The notes below the pieces were generated by a model that ran no database searches, was not told where the DNA came from, and saw only the letters and a program-made list of their open reading frames with translations. Below are positions 51,447-63,666 of a stretch of DNA of 64,000 bases, piece after piece. Source of the stretch: an uncultured Prevotellaceae bacterium (GTDB taxonomy: Bacteria; Bacteroidota; Bacteroidia; Bacteroidales; Bacteroidaceae); contig CADCHG010000001.1 in assembly GCA_902801155.1 (NCBI GenBank), forward strand, positions 124,001-188,000. Direction: 5' to 3'. The stretch's first letter is position 1; each line of letters opens with the position of its first letter. The position numbers and the translations under genes are program-made.

Positions 51447-53405
51447 ATGAAGAAACATCTGCTAACCATTGCTATGGCATTGAGTATTATGCCTGTCACA
51501 GCACAGGAGAAAGTGTCTTTTCTCTTCACATATTTCACAGGAAACGCTCCAGAACAGGAACAGATATGCTATGCCCTGAGCGATGACGGCTACAACTATA
51601 CCCTGCTTAATCAGGGATTGCCTGTCATTAAGTCCGACTCCATTGCCCTCACACAATGTGCTCGTGACCCGCATATACTTCGCGGCGAAGACGGCAAGAC
51701 GTTCTATATGGTGGTGACGGATATGAAGTCAAGCCTCGGATGGGCAAGTAACCGCGGCATTGTGCTGATGAAATCTACAGACCTTATCCATTGGACTCAC
51801 TCAGCCGTTAACTTCCCTACGAAATACCCTAAGCTGTGGAAGAACGTAACACGCGTATGGGCTCCTGAGACCATCTACGACCATAAGACGGGGAAATACA
51901 TGGTGTTCTACTCCCTGCTCACGAACGATGGCAAGTGCAACTACGACAAGATTTTCTATTCATACGTGAACAAGGACTTCACCGACCTTGAGGGTGAGCC
52001 TGTATATATGTTCGATAGCGGTTCGGCTACTATCGACGGTGACATAGTATATAACGATGCCGACCAGCTCTATCACCTCTTCTATAAGAGTGAGGCTCAC
52101 GGCGGCATCTTTCAGGCAACGGCAAAGCAACTCACAGCCGAGCCAGGCAAGCCTAACGGCTCTCAATGGACGAAGATTGACGGTCATGTAGAGGTATGTA
52201 AGAAGGCTGTTGAGGGTGTTGGCGTATGCAAGAGCCTCGATGGGAAGTCGTGGGTGGTGATGTACGACTGCTACGGTGCAGGCCACTATCAGTTCTGTAA
52301 GTCTGCCGACCTCAAGACCTTCGAGTGGGTAGCTGACACGAAGACACACGGACAGTTCACTCCCCGCCACGGAACCATCATGCCTATCACACAGGAAGAG
52401 AAGGACCGCCTCATTGCCAAGTGGGGAGCAGGTAAGAACCCTATCCTACCCGATTTCCACGCAGACCCAGAGGTGCTTTACTCTAACCTGACGAAGAAAT
52501 ACTACATCTACTCAACCACCGACGGTACTCCTGGCTGGGGAGGTTACGATTTCAACGTGTTCTCATGCGAGGCAGATCCGAAGAATCCGGGAAAGGCGCT
52601 CTGCGATCCTGCATCATGGAAGGATGAGGGTAAGATGCTGAACGTGAAGGGTGATCAGGTAGCTTGGGCTAACGGAAACGCATGGGCACCATGTATCATA
52701 GAGCGCAAGCAGAAGGATGGATATAAGTATTATTTCTATTTCTCAGCTCATAACCCTAAGAGCAACCGTAAGGAGATTGGTTGCGCGATAAGCGACAGTC
52801 CTACTGGTCCGTTTGTGGATTGTGGGCATCCTGTGATAACCGATGCTGACCGTCCTGCGGATGCCAAGGGCGGACAGGCTATCGATGTTGATGTGTTCTA
52901 CGACCAAGCCACGAAGAAATATTACCTCTACTGGGGTAACGGTTTCATGGCAGGTGCAGAGCTTAACGACGATATGACGAGCATAAAACAGGAGACGAAG
53001 GTGAACCTCACTCCTAAGGGCGGTACTCTGAAGGACTACGCCTATCGTGAGGGCGCATACGTATTCAAGCGCAAGGGCACTTACTACTTTCTCTGGTCGG
53101 TTGACGATACAGGTGCGGATAACTATCACGTTGCCTACGGAACGGCGAAATCACCTCTCGGTCCTATCACCGTGGCAGAAGAGCCTATCGTGATACAGCA
53201 AGATCCATCGCAGGAGATCTACGGCACGGCGCATAACTCCGTTCTCCAGATTCCAGACAAAGACGAATGGTATATCGTTTATCACCGCATAAACAATAAC
53301 TTCCGCGAGCGTCAGCTTTCACCGGGTACCCACCGTCAGGTGTGCATCGACAGAATGACGTTTGATAAGAGTGGGAAGATCATCCCCGTAAAGCCGACAA
53401 AATAA
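51447..53405 (+). CDS. Secreted protein with two GH43-type five-blade domains
   Basis: A 652-residue secreted protein with signal MKKHLLTIAMALSIMPVTAQ. Residues about 25-310 form a first GH43-like propeller (QCARDPHILRGEDGKTFYM with the base aspartate, RVWAPETIYDHKTGKYMVFY). Residues about 330-650 form a second one (DFHADPEVLYSNLTKKYYIY, NGNAWAPCIIERK with the acid glutamate, and EIYGTAHNSVLQIPDKDEWY). Family members release arabinose, galactose or xylose from pectin and hemicellulose side chains. Two complete-looking domains in one chain suggest paired activities. It stands alone on the plus strand between the GDSL and GH2 genes. Confidence 0.88.
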   Translation: MKKHLLTIAMALSIMPVTAQEKVSFLFTYFTGNAPEQEQICYALSDDGYNYTLLNQGLPVIKSDSIALTQCARDPHILRGEDGKTFYMVVTDMKSSLGWASNRGIVLMKSTDLIHWTHSAVNFPTKYPKLWKNVTRVWAPETIYDHKTGKYMVFYSLLTNDGKCNYDKIFYSYVNKDFTDLEGEPVYMFDSGSATIDGDIVYNDADQLYHLFYKSEAHGGIFQATAKQLTAEPGKPNGSQWTKIDGHVEVCKKAVEGVGVCKSLDGKSWVVMYDCYGAGHYQFCKSADLKTFEWVADTKTHGQFTPRHGTIMPITQEEKDRLIAKWGAGKNPILPDFHADPEVLYSNLTKKYYIYSTTDGTPGWGGYDFNVFSCEADPKNPGKALCDPASWKDEGKMLNVKGDQVAWANGNAWAPCIIERKQKDGYKYYFYFSAHNPKSNRKEIGCAISDSPTGPFVDCGHPVITDADRPADAKGGQAIDVDVFYDQATKKYYLYWGNGFMAGAELNDDMTSIKQETKVNLTPKGGTLKDYAYREGAYVFKRKGTYYFLWSVDDTGADNYHVAYGTAKSPLGPITVAEEPIVIQQDPSQEIYGTAHNSVLQIPDKDEWYIVYHRINNNFRERQLSPGTHRQVCIDRMTFDKSGKIIPVKPTK

Positions 53406-53754
53406 ACGAAAGAGAATCCACTTGCGCGGAGGTTTGAAAGTAAATCAACGTCAGTTCGACGAAAAAAACAGGGATCTCCTTTGCTTTGAAACATTAATTA
53501 AGACGTAAATTAAGACATTAATTTGGACAAAAATTGATAAGAATCTAAGTCGTAAGGCTAATTAATGTTATGTTATGCTATGCGACAGCAAGAGCTAATT
53601 CGTCGAATTCACGTTAATGTAATACCCCTCTATAGATAATCAAAACACACGGACGCATACCCTTTAATGCGCCCGTGTGCTCTTTTTAATCACTAAACTC
53701 TAATCTCTAAACACTAAACTCTAAACACTAAACTCTAACCACTAAGCCCTAACC
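53406..53754. other. Non-coding region between GH43 and GH2
   Basis: This 349-base gap has words such as AATTAAGACGTAAATTAAGAC (53494-53525), the GH43 terminator hairpin (53646-53679) and a run of CTAAACACTAAACTCTAA words (53690-53750) next to the GH2 stop codon. No ORF was found. Confidence 0.65.
53646..53689 (+). terminator. Terminator of the tandem GH43 gene
   Basis: CACACGGACGCAT pairs with ATGCGCCCGTGTG across an 8-base loop with one mismatch, followed by CTCTTTTTAA on the plus strand. It lies 240 bases past the GH43 stop. Confidence 0.7.
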
Positions 53755-56703
<2,949 letters not shown>

Positions 56704-58266
56704 TCATTTCTCATTTTTCATTTTCATTACCCCTTCCTGCGTAAGCACGATAGGCTCTATCGTGCCGTCCTCGCGGAAATGGAGATGCTCTACGCACACC
56801 TGGCGTCGGCAGTCGCCACCCGGCTCTCCGTTCAGCATATATGAGCCGTCGTGATAGAAGAAGTACCATTGTCCGTTAAACTCGTTAACACTCGGATGGA
56901 TGGTGAATCCATATTTAGCAGAAGTGGTGAGCAGACCGCCATAGGTCCACGGACCTTCTATGCTCTTGGCGTATGAGTATGCCATCTGTTCGGGTTGTAT
57001 TCCCGGAGCATCGGCTGCATACACGTTATAGTAGAGTCCATTACGCTTGAAAAGCCACGGACCTTCGGAATAGTTACGCAAAGGCACCTTACGTATCTCA
57101 CCGTCCAACTCAATCATATTCTTCTTTAGCTTTACCATATAGCAGTCGCCATTGCCCCATGCCATCCATGCCGTACCGTCATCGTCAATAAGCACAGTAG
57201 GGTCTATATCGGCATTAGGACGATGAGAGTCGAGTGTCATATCATCGGTTATGAGAGGCTTTCCATCCTTTCTTGCAGGGCGGAACGGGCCTGTCGGAGA
57301 ATCTGCCACTGCCACATCTATAGTGTGCTTGCCGTTGCTGCGGTCGTCGAGAGTAACGTAGTAATAGAACTTACCACCGCGTTCAACCACCTGACCAGCC
57401 CATGCCCCGGCTGGATTGGAATAAGAGAAATCAGCAGCACGGAGCACCACTCCATGACAAGTCCAGTTTACCATGTCCGACGATGAATAGCACACCCAAT
57501 GCGGCATATTGAACCATCCGCCTACTCCTGCCTTGTCCTCCCCCACATAGGCATATATCCTATCGCCTACCACCGTGCAGGCTGGGTCTGCCGTGAAACG
57601 GTCGCCAAAGATAGGGTTCTCTCCTGCCTTGCGCTCAAATCCAGTCGTGGCAATCTTCACATTGGCAATCTCGCCGTTGCGCACTTGAAGGGAGTTGGGG
57701 AATCCACCAGGATAGCCGTGACCGATTACCCAGCGTCCTACACGGTGAGGTATGGCATAGCCTTGATATTCGAGACTGGTAGTCCTTGCTGCTTGCTTGT
57801 CTGCGCTTTCCTTTACGCTCAGCTTCATGGTTGACATTCCCGTCGTGGCATTATAGGTGCATGTCACGTTCACATCATACCACACATCCTTGTTCGTAGG
57901 CTGTGCTGTTGCAATTCGGCGTGGATTGCCTGCCTTGTCCTTCACCTCGGCAAAGATACGGTGCTGAGTGTTGTCATATCCTACGGCAAGGTCGGCAAAG
58001 AGTTCGCCTGAGCGTCCTTCCTTGCAGATGAACACTTGTTCCGTGCCCAATGTGTGGCACATCATCCTTAGCGATATGCTCACTTCCTGACGCCCGTCTG
58101 CATAGAAGAGCCTTGACTTGTTGTTGGTTGCTATCTCCGAAACATTGAGATGAATTACAGTATCGGGATTCTGTATGCCGAATTGCTCCCACCCTCCGTT
58201 GATACGTGGCTGTGCCCATCCCGATAGGCTGAATAAAAGACTGATGAATAGAATTGATTTCTTCAT
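56704..58266 (-). CDS. Secreted GH43 enzyme with N-terminal jelly-roll domain
   Basis: A 520-residue secreted protein with signal peptide LFISLLFSLSGWAQ. Residues about 25-210 are a beta-sandwich region with IHLNVSEIATNNKSRLFYADG and WVIGHGYPGGFPNSLQV, which may bind glycan. Residues about 215-510 are the GH43 five-blade domain: FTADPACTVVGDRIYAY with the base aspartate, AGAWAGQVVERGGKFYYYV with the acid region, NADIDPTVLIDDDGTAWMAWG, and RNYSEGPWLFKRNGLYYN with the glutamate. It probably cuts arabinose or galactose side chains. It follows the GH29 gene by 11 bases and precedes GH2 by 3 bases. Confidence 0.88.
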   Translation of the reverse strand: MKKSILFISLLFSLSGWAQPRINGGWEQFGIQNPDTVIHLNVSEIATNNKSRLFYADGRQEVSISLRMMCHTLGTEQVFICKEGRSGELFADLAVGYDNTQHRIFAEVKDKAGNPRRIATAQPTNKDVWYDVNVTCTYNATTGMSTMKLSVKESADKQAARTTSLEYQGYAIPHRVGRWVIGHGYPGGFPNSLQVRNGEIANVKIATTGFERKAGENPIFGDRFTADPACTVVGDRIYAYVGEDKAGVGGWFNMPHWVCYSSSDMVNWTCHGVVLRAADFSYSNPAGAWAGQVVERGGKFYYYVTLDDRSNGKHTIDVAVADSPTGPFRPARKDGKPLITDDMTLDSHRPNADIDPTVLIDDDGTAWMAWGNGDCYMVKLKKNMIELDGEIRKVPLRNYSEGPWLFKRNGLYYNVYAADAPGIQPEQMAYSYAKSIEGPWTYGGLLTTSAKYGFTIHPSVNEFNGQWYFFYHDGSYMLNGEPGGDCRRQVCVEHLHFREDGTIEPIVLTQEGVMKMKNEK

Positions 58267-58277
58267 TTATGGTTTTG

Positions 58278-60020
58278 TTATTTGTTCTTCTTTTCTGTCA
58301 CTACTTCCACATCGCTATATCCCATGCGGTCGCCTTGTGCAAGTCGAACACCTTCTATGCGTATCACCTTCGCACGTGTAGGCTTGCAGTGTACGGTCTG
58401 CCATATCGGGTTGTTCACTATGTTCGAGAACTCGCCTTCTCCAAGTGTCTCCCAGTTTTTCCAGTCTGTCGTAGCTGCTATGCGGTAGTGGGTTACTATG
58501 CCATCGCGTGAATTCTGCGGTGGCAGATATCGGAATCCCTTTATGGTGGTCTCGTTGTTGAGGGTTACGAACATCGTCTTGTCACCTCCGAAGAAGATGT
58601 AATAGTCCGATGAATGCTTCTCGCCTGCATCTGGGGTGTCCTGACTTATCTCAGGAGCCAGATATACGGATGTGCGCTTGATGATAGGCTCGCATTTTGA
58701 GTCGGCGATAGTGAAGCGCAGACGTGTTGCTTCTATGGTAGGGAAGCAGATGATGCGGCGATGCCCGATGGTGGTCAGTCCGTCGCCGTTTTCCGCAAGC
58801 ATATCCTTCAGGGCAACCCATTTACCGTTTACCTCTGCCTCCAATGTGAACTTCTTCACACGCTGGCCATATCGTATGTCCTCCTCCGTAACAAAGCGGT
58901 TGAAGGATGTAGGTTTCTTGAAGTCAATAATAGTTTCCAAACCTGTGTTCTTAACCTCAGCATTCTTTGCAAGGTCGGTCTTGAACACCTCCTGTATCAT
59001 CTTGTTGAATGCGATGCCACGTAGCGAGTCCGTAGGGTGTATGCGACCGTTAGGCGCGATAGGGAAATTGAGCAGCAGACATGAGTTTCTGCCTACCGAC
59101 TTGTAGTATGTGTCCATCAGTTTTGACAGACTCTTCACGTTCTCGTTCTCTGTCTCGTGGTAGAACCACCCTGGGCGTATGCTTGTGTTTGTCTCGCTTG
59201 CAACCCAAGAGTCTCCATTCTCCAATCCGTAGTGCAACTGTTGGTAAGGCACATCGCCTTCCTTATTGAGCAGACTCCAGTTAGTCTCACCCACGTTGCC
59301 AGCCTCCGTACCTACCCAGCGCAGGTCGCCACGATCGCCACCATCGTTCCATATCACGGCTTTAGGTTGCAACTCACGTATCATGCGGAATGTCTCTGCC
59401 CATTGGTAGTAGGTCTTGCCGTCGATCTTGCGCGTCTCGTTCGCACCGCCATACCAGCCGTCACCACCATTGGCACCGTCAAACCATACCTCAAAGATAT
59501 CGCCATACTGGGTTAGTAGCTCACGCAGTTGGTTGCGGAAATACTCCACATAAGCTGGTTTGCCGTATTCAGGATGATTTCTGTCCCATGGTGAGAGATA
59601 TACGGCAAACTTCAGTCCTTCCTCCTTGCATGCGTCTGCGAGTTCGCGAACCACATCACCCTTACCCTGTTTCCAAGGAGAGTTCTTCACGGAATACTCC
59701 GTGTATTTTGAAGGCCACATACAGAAGCCACAATGGTGCTTGGCGGTGAAGATGACACCCTTCATGCCCGCTTGCTTGCATACTCGTGCCCATTGCCTAC
59801 AATCGAGATCGCTTGGATTGAACAGTTTCGGGTCTTCATTTCCAAAGCCCCATTCCTGATCGGTGTACGTGTTCATAGAATAGTGGATAAACGCATACAT
59901 CTCCATCTCCTGCCAACGCAACTGATTCTCCGTAGGCACCGGACCGCAAGGTTTCGGACTCTGAGCATTAACATCCGTAACGACAATGCATAATAAAATA
60001 ATAGATAATAGTTTTTTCAT
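58278..60020 (-). CDS. Secreted alpha-L-fucosidase (GH29)
   Basis: A 580-residue enzyme counted from the ATG at 60018-60020, where the signal peptide KKLLSIILLCIVVTDVNAQ begins; an upstream in-frame ATG would add 14 residues in front of it. The catalytic barrel shows MYAFIHYSMNTYTDQEWGFG, FTAKHHCGFCMWPSKYT and IFEVWFDGANGGDGW with the nucleophile aspartate near residue 190. The C-terminal about 120 residues resemble an F5/8 type C carbohydrate-binding domain. It would remove fucose from pectin or host glycans. It follows the mutarotase gene by 84 bases. Confidence 0.92.
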   Translation of the reverse strand: MKKLLSIILLCIVVTDVNAQSPKPCGPVPTENQLRWQEMEMYAFIHYSMNTYTDQEWGFGNEDPKLFNPSDLDCRQWARVCKQAGMKGVIFTAKHHCGFCMWPSKYTEYSVKNSPWKQGKGDVVRELADACKEEGLKFAVYLSPWDRNHPEYGKPAYVEYFRNQLRELLTQYGDIFEVWFDGANGGDGWYGGANETRKIDGKTYYQWAETFRMIRELQPKAVIWNDGGDRGDLRWVGTEAGNVGETNWSLLNKEGDVPYQQLHYGLENGDSWVASETNTSIRPGWFYHETENENVKSLSKLMDTYYKSVGRNSCLLLNFPIAPNGRIHPTDSLRGIAFNKMIQEVFKTDLAKNAEVKNTGLETIIDFKKPTSFNRFVTEEDIRYGQRVKKFTLEAEVNGKWVALKDMLAENGDGLTTIGHRRIICFPTIEATRLRFTIADSKCEPIIKRTSVYLAPEISQDTPDAGEKHSSDYYIFFGGDKTMFVTLNNETTIKGFRYLPPQNSRDGIVTHYRIAATTDWKNWETLGEGEFSNIVNNPIWQTVHCKPTRAKVIRIEGVRLAQGDRMGYSDVEVVTEKKNK

Positions 60021-60104
60021 AATCAAAGGTAATAACCCCTCTAAAGACTCATTACTCTCCACTTCTATGAGAAAGGGAGAGTACCCGAAGGGCGAATTAT
60101 TGTT

Positions 60105-60446
60105 TTAATACAAATAGAACATCCTTTCCATCATCTGCCATTTCTCATCACTTCGGGCATCGGGATTACATCCTTGCAGCTTTGCAACAAACGCTTCCCA
60201 TTCTGCCTGTCGTGGCATAGTAGCAAGTTTATCCATAGCAGCCTTCCAGTCGAAATCATCAGGTGTCTCTACAATCATCACGAGGCGAGTTCCAAGGATA
60301 TAGATTTCCATTTCAAGTATTCCTACCGCCTTTATTCCATCGCGTATCTCCTTCCAATGAAACTCCTTTGAGTGCCATTTCCGATACTCACGAATCATAT
60401 CTGGATCATCACGAAGATCCAATGTCTGAACATATCTCTTTGCCAT
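60105..60446 (-). CDS. rhaM: L-rhamnose mutarotase family protein
   Basis: A 113-residue dimeric alpha+beta barrel protein of the RhaM/RhaU family, which speeds up alpha-beta anomer exchange of 6-deoxy-L-sugars. The family start YVQTLDLRDDPDMIREY and the HSKEFHWKEIRDGIK block with the catalytic histidine (near residue 25) are present, and GTRLVMIVETPDDFDW follows. It lies between GH97 and GH29 rather than in the rha operon 27 kb away. Next to a fucosidase it could also act on L-fucose; family members in Bacteroidetes are found in both settings. Confidence 0.88.
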   Translation of the reverse strand: MAKRYVQTLDLRDDPDMIREYRKWHSKEFHWKEIRDGIKAVGILEMEIYILGTRLVMIVETPDDFDWKAAMDKLATMPRQAEWEAFVAKLQGCNPDARSDEKWQMMERMFYLY

Positions 60447-60587
60447 AGTTCAAGCTTTACATGAAAGTGAATAGTGAAAAATACTTAGAGAATAATACTG
60501 CTGTCGCAGAATAAGATTGCCCATAACATTCCTTACGTTCTGGTGGCCACCAGTATTAAGTATTATTCACTATTCACTTTTCACTAT

Positions 60588-62417
60588 TCACTTAACATTC
60601 ACCACTATCACAAATCCACCGCGAGCCTGACACTCAATCTCCTTAGGCAGTTCGGTAGTGGTTATCTTCCATTCTCCGTTGGCATCATCGGTGAAAAGCT
60701 GTGCCTTACCATTCTTGATGAAACTGAGGTCGGTAGCGAGTTTCTGAGCCTCGTCCAATCCGTTGATACCAGCCACATACCATGTATTTCCGCTTCTGCG
60801 AGCCAATACCGCACTCTTGCCCGGATAACCGCTCACAAAGCGTGTTTCATCCCATACGCTTGGCAATTCACCTAAGAATGCCTGAACCTCATTTGGCTGT
60901 GCAAGGAAGCTCTCAGGACGGTCGGCAAGATGCTGTAAACCACTTTCGAAAAGCACGGTAAGTGCAAGCTCATGTCCCTTGGAAGTGATGTGCGGATGCT
61001 GTGAATCGCTGAAGGCACATGGGGTATAGTCCATAGGTCCGATCACGTTTCTTGTGAAAGGCAAAGTGGCATTATGGCTTGCTGCCTTCTTTGTAAATGT
61101 AGGCACGTTGTTATACCACTCAGCACCATATACTCCCTCTGTTGATAGAAGGTTGGGGTAAGTGCGCTGCCATCCGCGAGGGATAGGAGCACCGTGGAAA
61201 TTAACCAACAGATGATGACGGGCAGCACTCTCAAGCAAGTCCTGACAATAGTCCATATTCGCCTGATTATCGCCGCTGAAGAAATCAATCTTAACGCCTG
61301 CCACTCCTATCTTCTCACACCATGCAAACTCCTTCTCCCTGTCTTCTGGCTTGTTCAGACGGAACTTAGGAGTAGGAGCGCCATCAATCCAACCAACTGA
61401 CGAGTTATACCAAATAAGAGGCTTCACACCCTTTGAATTAGCGTATGCCACGGCATCCTCAATGGTCTTGCCCTTATTGGATTCAATCTTATTCATCTCA
61501 TCCCACTCGGCATCTATGAGCACGTATGGCAACTTCAGCGTAACCGCCATATCCACGTATTTCTTGATTATCTCATAGTCGTTTGAACCGTGGTTGTATG
61601 CCCAATATATCCACGACACCACACCCGGCTTTATCCAATTGGTATCATTCAATTTTGATGGTTCGCTAACATCCGTTACAAGTGTTGACTGAACGATGTC
61701 TGCCAGACTTCCTATGATAACCACGCGCCAAGGTGTATGCCAGTCGCCTGTCAGATCCAGTTCGTTCTTATCCTGCACCACCTTATAACGCTCCCCGTCG
61801 TTATACAGGCTTGAAGCACTCTGTCTGCGCTCGATGTTTGCCTCAGAGATAAGGGCAAACACTCCGTCGGAAGGCTCTAACAGGGCAGGATATGCCCAAC
61901 GGTTGCACCATCCGTCAGCCGACTTGAACACACCGCTGAATGACGGTACTGGTGTTTCCTTGTAAGTGGTGTTCTGAGGAAAGAAGCCCTCGTATGACTC
62001 CGCCCATTGCATGAACCAACGCTTCGTTCCTTCGGGAATCATATACACGGTATTCTCCTCTGGGTGCTTCTGATTCTTCAAATTGGTATATTCATAGCGG
62101 AAGGCGATGCCGTCGTTATAGAGACGCATCACAATCTTTGCATTCTGACCGATAGAAGCCTGATATTCGTTTGCTTCATTCGTACAATGTAAACGCTTAC
62201 CCTCAAGCATCTTATAGTCGGTCTTCACCTTATTAGCGAGATCCAGTTTAGAGAAAGGGATATCAGCTAATTCCAGAACCTTCTGCTTATCGTAGCTGAT
62301 AACTAACTTATTATCGGCTGTTGTCACCGATAATTTTCCGTTTGGAGATGTTGCGTTCTGTGCATTCATTACCAGAACCGCGCCACATAGAATAATAGTT
62401 GAGATTATTTTCTTCAT
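60588..62417 (-). CDS. Secreted GH97 alpha-galactosidase-type enzyme
   Basis: A 609-residue GH97 protein with signal peptide ISTIILCGAVLVMNAQ. The N-terminal beta-sandwich (about residues 20-240) is followed by a barrel with YVLIDAEWDEM and GVKIDFFSGDNQ near residue 380; in the retaining alpha-galactosidase branch of GH97 an aspartate in this position is the nucleophile, while the SusB alpha-glucosidase branch uses glutamate bases. NFHGAPIPRGWQRTYPNLLSTEG is the other conserved block. It is the first gene of the GH97-RhaM-GH29-GH43-GH2 series and has a clear promoter. Confidence 0.88.
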   Translation of the reverse strand: MKKIISTIILCGAVLVMNAQNATSPNGKLSVTTADNKLVISYDKQKVLELADIPFSKLDLANKVKTDYKMLEGKRLHCTNEANEYQASIGQNAKIVMRLYNDGIAFRYEYTNLKNQKHPEENTVYMIPEGTKRWFMQWAESYEGFFPQNTTYKETPVPSFSGVFKSADGWCNRWAYPALLEPSDGVFALISEANIERRQSASSLYNDGERYKVVQDKNELDLTGDWHTPWRVVIIGSLADIVQSTLVTDVSEPSKLNDTNWIKPGVVSWIYWAYNHGSNDYEIIKKYVDMAVTLKLPYVLIDAEWDEMNKIESNKGKTIEDAVAYANSKGVKPLIWYNSSVGWIDGAPTPKFRLNKPEDREKEFAWCEKIGVAGVKIDFFSGDNQANMDYCQDLLESAARHHLLVNFHGAPIPRGWQRTYPNLLSTEGVYGAEWYNNVPTFTKKAASHNATLPFTRNVIGPMDYTPCAFSDSQHPHITSKGHELALTVLFESGLQHLADRPESFLAQPNEVQAFLGELPSVWDETRFVSGYPGKSAVLARRSGNTWYVAGINGLDEAQKLATDLSFIKNGKAQLFTDDANGEWKITTTELPKEIECQARGGFVIVVNVK

Positions 62418-62429
62418 ATTTTTTGTTTG

Positions 62430-62545
62430 GGTTGAGGTCTAAGGTCGAAGGACTAAGGTCTAAGGACTAAGGACTAAGGACTTTCAGCCTTTGACTTTTG
62501 ACCTTTGACTTTTGACTTTTGACATTTGTCTTTTGCCTTTTGACT
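62430..62545. repeat. Two-word degenerate repeat tract (CTAAGGACTAAGG / TTTTGACC)
   Basis: It has the same composition and order as 27054-27160: first TCTAAGGACTAAGGAC words, then CTTTTGACCTTTGAC words. It likewise lies between a promoter and the start codon of a minus-strand gene. Confidence 0.65.
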
Positions 62546-62553
62546 TTCGTATG

Positions 62554-62584
62554 CAAAAATAAATAAAAAAAATGAAACTCCAAA
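62554..62584 (-). promoter_or_regulatory. Predicted promoter of the GH97 operon
   Basis: On the minus strand TTTG (62581-62584), a 19-base spacer and TATTTTTG (62554-62561) match the Bacteroidetes consensus. The start codon lies about 137 bases downstream, with the repeat tract in the leader. Confidence 0.7.
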
Positions 62585-62856
62585 CAAGAAATCGTTTTTC
62601 TCCATTCAAATGGCGTTATTATGTCAAAATAGAAGTAAAAAAGTCGTTTCTCTCCAACTCTTCATCGTCATGATTACAAATGTGTTTTTCACGATAGTTT
62701 TTTATTCCACGAAGATATTCCCCTCTCTGATCGTCCTTCGCTCATAGTCCGTTCCTCCTCCGCTATGACTCCGCTCTTTCGCCTATATAGAACTATAGGA
62801 TCATAGGAGCTACATAGGAGTTACATAGGAGTCATAAGGGAGGAAGAAAGAGAAAT

Positions 62857-63360
62857 TTACAGGCTTTTCAGTTTACGCTTGGCGAACTCAAGACTGCTGA
62901 TGCCAAGTTTCCCGGTAATGCTCTCAGGACATGAATATGACAGAGTGACATTCTGCAGACGAATGTATGAACCAGAGCTGAAGGCAAAGTCTGAATATCC
63001 GAGGTGATAATAATATTTCTGATACACATCGCTCTTTGTCGTGGTGGTAAGTGCAGGATATTTTGCATCCTGTCCTGGAGTGGTCCAGTAATTTTCTGCC
63101 ATCTCATGCGTTACGTTATTTGACCAGCCAATAGGATTATAGTAATAATAGAGATAGCCGTACTGGTACTTGCGGTTACGGAAATAGAAGTTCACATCGA
63201 GCGAGAAATTGCGATAGGTGAACGTGTTGTTGAAACCGCCATAGAACTTAGGATCTCTCGTACCGAGATACTGGTAGTCATCGTTAGAGTTGATGATTCC
63301 GTCACCGTTCACATCCTCCACGGTTGGCAGACCTGTCTGGTTATCCACGCCATACCGCCT
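62857..63360 (-). pseudogene. SusC/RagA TonB-dependent receptor fragment
   Basis: A frame of about 165 residues that matches only the late part of a SusC-type barrel: TVEDVNGDGIINSNDDYQYLG, then FYGGFNNTFTYRNFSLDVNF and SGSYIRLQNVTLSYSCP. The plug, the TonB box and most of the barrel are missing, and the chain ends in FAKRKLKSL instead of the usual final barrel strands. It is therefore a remnant. The 5' side joins directly to an unrelated frame at about 63345-63360. A SusD partner is absent from the window. Confidence 0.75.
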
Positions 63361-63554
63361 GTGAGGTTCTTCTTCAGACTGTTATCCCGATAACTGCCGA
63401 TGGAGGGAGTAGCATTAACAATCTCCCGGTATCTTTTCTTCGCTTCCTTGCGAAGCTGACTGATGTCCCATTCCGCACACTCTTCACGCAGCACCTTGAA
63501 ACATCGTCCCTGCATGAAGTGCCACATCAGCTTATCAGCAATAGTATATTCCAT
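63309..63554 (-). pseudogene. N-terminal fragment of an unidentified protein fused to the SusC remnant
   Basis: A frame of 81 residues beginning MEYTIADKLMWHFMQGRCFK and reaching TPSIGSYRDNSLKKNLTGG. It looks like a real helical N-terminus (perhaps of the 2-amino-thiazoline-carboxylate hydrolase-like family, low certainty). After about residue 67 the reading frame runs out of phase through the SusC-coding DNA and stops, so the protein is truncated by the junction. Confidence 0.45.
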
Positions 63555-63580
63555 AATAGAACAGGAAAGAGCAGTTCATA

Positions 63581-63666
63581 GTCTTATTCAGTTCATAGTT
63601 CATAGTGCATAGTTAGCCTACTCGCGCCAACCAACTATGAACTATGAATTATGAACTATGCACTAT
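63581..63666. repeat. TTCATAGTTCATAG inverted repeat
   Basis: GTTCATAGTTCATAGTGCAT on the left (from 63591) pairs with AACTATGAACTATG words on the right (63633-63666) around a GC-rich loop. It lies just past the stop of the DUF4374-like gene and probably forms a terminator or stabilising hairpin. Confidence 0.6.

Larger units (their letters stand above)
62418..62856. other. Non-coding region upstream of GH97
   Basis: This 439-base gap includes the two-word repeat tract (62430-62545), the GH97 promoter (62554-62584), an AT-rich stretch, and degenerate words such as CATAGGAGCTACATAGGAG (62800-62835). No gene was seen. Confidence 0.65.

Noticed and set aside
60021-60062. 14-residue N-terminal extension of the fucosidase
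   Set aside because: It would bury the signal peptide behind an acidic segment (MESNESLEG); the internal ATG gives a normal secretion signal.
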